Source: Candidatus Poribacteria bacterium WGA-3G (GTDB lineage: Bacteria > Poribacteria > WGA-4E > WGA-3G). From it: 64,000 nucleotides of DNA. Shown piece by piece: positions 62,779 to 64,000 of the stretch (position 1 is the first letter of the stretch; every line of letters starts with the position of its first letter). The stretch spans positions 87,899 through 151,898 of the forward strand of contig ASZN01000008.1 in the NCBI GenBank assembly GCA_000406005.1. Direction: 5' to 3'. The notes under the pieces are model-generated. The model made no database searches and had not been told where the DNA came from. It saw only the letters and a list, made by a program, of their open reading frames with translations. The translations under genes were made by a program, and so were the position numbers.

Positions 62779-63765
62779 CTATACGAAGATTTTTTTCGCA
62801 ACTACGTTAACGAAATTCTTACCCATGACTCGGTAGCCTTCTGCATCGGGGTGTAGGTCGTCTGGGAGTAAATGGACAAAGTCTGCCCCGAAGACGCTTA
62901 AGCCATCAACATAATGAATTTGTGTATCGCCGTGTGCTTGAAGTGCCTCGGCAGCGGCTTGTACTTCTTCACGCATCCTTTTGAGATGGAATCCTACAGT
63001 ATTTGGGTTATCCTCCCTCGGTGGGCAGCAGATAGGGGACATCAGCGCGATCGGTATATCTGGATGCTTTTCACGTATAATCTGGACGGCGCCGATAATT
63101 GCTGGACGGAATGCGCGGGGTCCCAAACTGGATGCGCCTTGGATGTTGATACCGAGACACATTGAGATATAGTCGGCGGGTAAATCACGAATCATCCGCG
63201 CCACCATTGCATCGAGGTGGCACTGTCCCCCGTAGCCGAGACAGGTCAGATTTAGCCCGTGCGTCTGTGCGACGACTGCTGGCCACGTCTGTGTTGGCGA
63301 TGCTGCGGCGCGACACTGCGTGATAGAACTTCCGTAGGTGATCCAGCGTGGTCGTGTATCGGTGAATGTCTCCAAGGTTGCGCCGTCGTCTATTTCCAAA
63401 CTGCGGAGTTGAAACCGTCCGAATTGCGGCAGCCACAATTCAATCAATTTCTCGCCATCTGCTAAGCCTGTGAAAGCGAAGTTCTCCTTCTGTTTCAGGT
63501 CGATTGAGTCTATCTGTTCTCCATCACAACAGAGGTCAAGTATCCCGTTTTCGTTTTGTGGTACGATATTCCCCGACACCTGTGTTGTATTACTCCGAAA
63601 ACTGATACGAACGCCTGCCGGCATCGCTGAACGTTCAAGTAAGGGTTCTGGGAACAGCACATGCTCTGGATGGGGTGTGCGCCACGGCATGACCCAATCC
63701 TCGGTTTTTTGCAGGGAGACCGCGCCTTGCCACGTCAATTGTGGTGCATCTGGTTTCAGTTGCAT
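62779..63765 (-). CDS. SGNH/GDSL hydrolase
   Basis: 328 residues: an N-terminal beta-sandwich (about 1-130) of the kind found in carbohydrate esterases, then the hydrolase with WITYGSSITQC (nucleophile Ser in block I), CLGYGGQCHLDAM (Gly block), YISMCLGINIQG (Asn block) and LLPDDLHPDAEGY (Asp/His dyad). Probably removes acyl groups from sugars. No signal peptide. Confidence 0.88.
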   Translation of the reverse strand: MQLKPDAPQLTWQGAVSLQKTEDWVMPWRTPHPEHVLFPEPLLERSAMPAGVRISFRSNTTQVSGNIVPQNENGILDLCCDGEQIDSIDLKQKENFAFTGLADGEKLIELWLPQFGRFQLRSLEIDDGATLETFTDTRPRWITYGSSITQCRAAASPTQTWPAVVAQTHGLNLTCLGYGGQCHLDAMVARMIRDLPADYISMCLGINIQGASSLGPRAFRPAIIGAVQIIREKHPDIPIALMSPICCPPREDNPNTVGFHLKRMREEVQAAAEALQAHGDTQIHYVDGLSVFGADFVHLLPDDLHPDAEGYRVMGKNFVNVVAKKIFV

Positions 63766-63829
63766 AGTAACTGTTCTTAAAAACCTATGCTTTTCTATAT
63801 TTTTCGATTGAAAAGAATAGATTTTTAAA

Positions 63830-64000
63830 GGGATCCTACCCCCTGTTACGATACTCGTCAGTATCTAAGCCTGAATACCACCAGGGTCGTCTGATACGTC
63901 GTCAGAAATGAGACTCGGCTTGCATACCTCAAGGTTACGCGAGGTATGGACGAACCGTCAAAGCACGGGCGACAGTCTTAATGAATATCCCCCGTGCGCC
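63830..64000 (+). ncRNA. Structured RNA candidate, possible IscB/TnpB omega RNA
   Basis: The stretch holds three clear hairpins: GATACT-N4-AGTATC (63850-63865), CATACCTC-N10-GAGGTATG (63923-63948) and GCACGGG-N21-CCCGTGC (63963-63997), with GAACCGTC and GGGCGACAG between. No gene is readable. The layout resembles HEARO/omega RNAs of the IS200/IS605 superfamily, which lie directly upstream of iscB. The partner gene would be beyond 64000. This assignment is by resemblance and is not proven. Confidence 0.45.

Overview
The window looks like chromosome from an uncultured Gram-negative bacterium of the candidate phylum Poribacteria or a close relative. This is inferred from gene content: paired phytanoyl-CoA dioxygenase-like proteins, a CSPSR sulfatase, Gfo/Idh/MocA dehydrogenases, three large DUF6785-like membrane proteins, WD40, Asp-box and LamG secreted proteins, a PorV-like outer-membrane protein next to a dockerin/FlgD-like C-terminus, and intergenic DNA packed with small palindromic repeats. 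No rRNA, tRNA or CRISPR array was seen.

Layout. 1-8673 (minus): a housekeeping run yggS - proC - yggT - IleRS-like - lspA - hypothetical - fmt - PASTA protein - rpe. The order matches two widely conserved bacterial neighbourhoods, but the IleRS-like protein has lost its active-site signatures, the PASTA protein has no kinase domain, and rpe appears to start at ATT. 9100-16773: an ECF sigma factor fused through one membrane segment to an Asp-box propeller lies between two paralogous two-gene cassettes. A promoter-like motif with invariant spacing precedes all three transcription units. 16779-17250 is a MITE with 15-bp inverted ends, a 9-bp target duplication and an internal 11-unit array. 17268-20269 (minus): tatA, tatC, zinc-ribbon protein, cupin, pgeF. 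20593-24402: AlbA/Schlafen-like ATPase, a restriction gene cut by an IS3-type element, and two small genes. 24975-31310: oxidoreductase, ABC-2-like permease and a tandem pair of DUF6785-like transporters. 31481-35563: a restriction-like operon of nuclease plus degenerate methylase, HEPN protein and HsdS. 35633-41243 (minus): a catabolic-looking cluster of TIM-barrel isomerase, glycosidase-like protein, sulfatase, coiled-coil protein and two PhyH-like proteins. 41316-47287: phospholipid synthase, LON-domain protein, enolase-superfamily enzyme, and an AAA ATPase/nuclease gene bracketed by two copies of the enolase gene's 3' end. 47453-63765: WD40/dockerin protein, PorV-like protein, third DUF6785, GHMP kinase, efflux adaptor and TolC, Asp-box propeller, LamG protein, Gfo/Idh/MocA and SGNH hydrolase. 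63830-64000: a structured RNA-like sequence that may be an omega RNA of an IscB/TnpB-type element running off the edge.

Working together. The sigma-propeller fusion, its three motif copies and the two cassettes look like a self-contained surface-signal regulon and are the best candidate for an undescribed system. The nuclease/pseudo-methylase-HEPN-HsdS operon is the second. Repeats of different stem sequence share a GTAG or GCAG head, suggesting mobilisation by REP-associated (RAYT) transposases encoded elsewhere.
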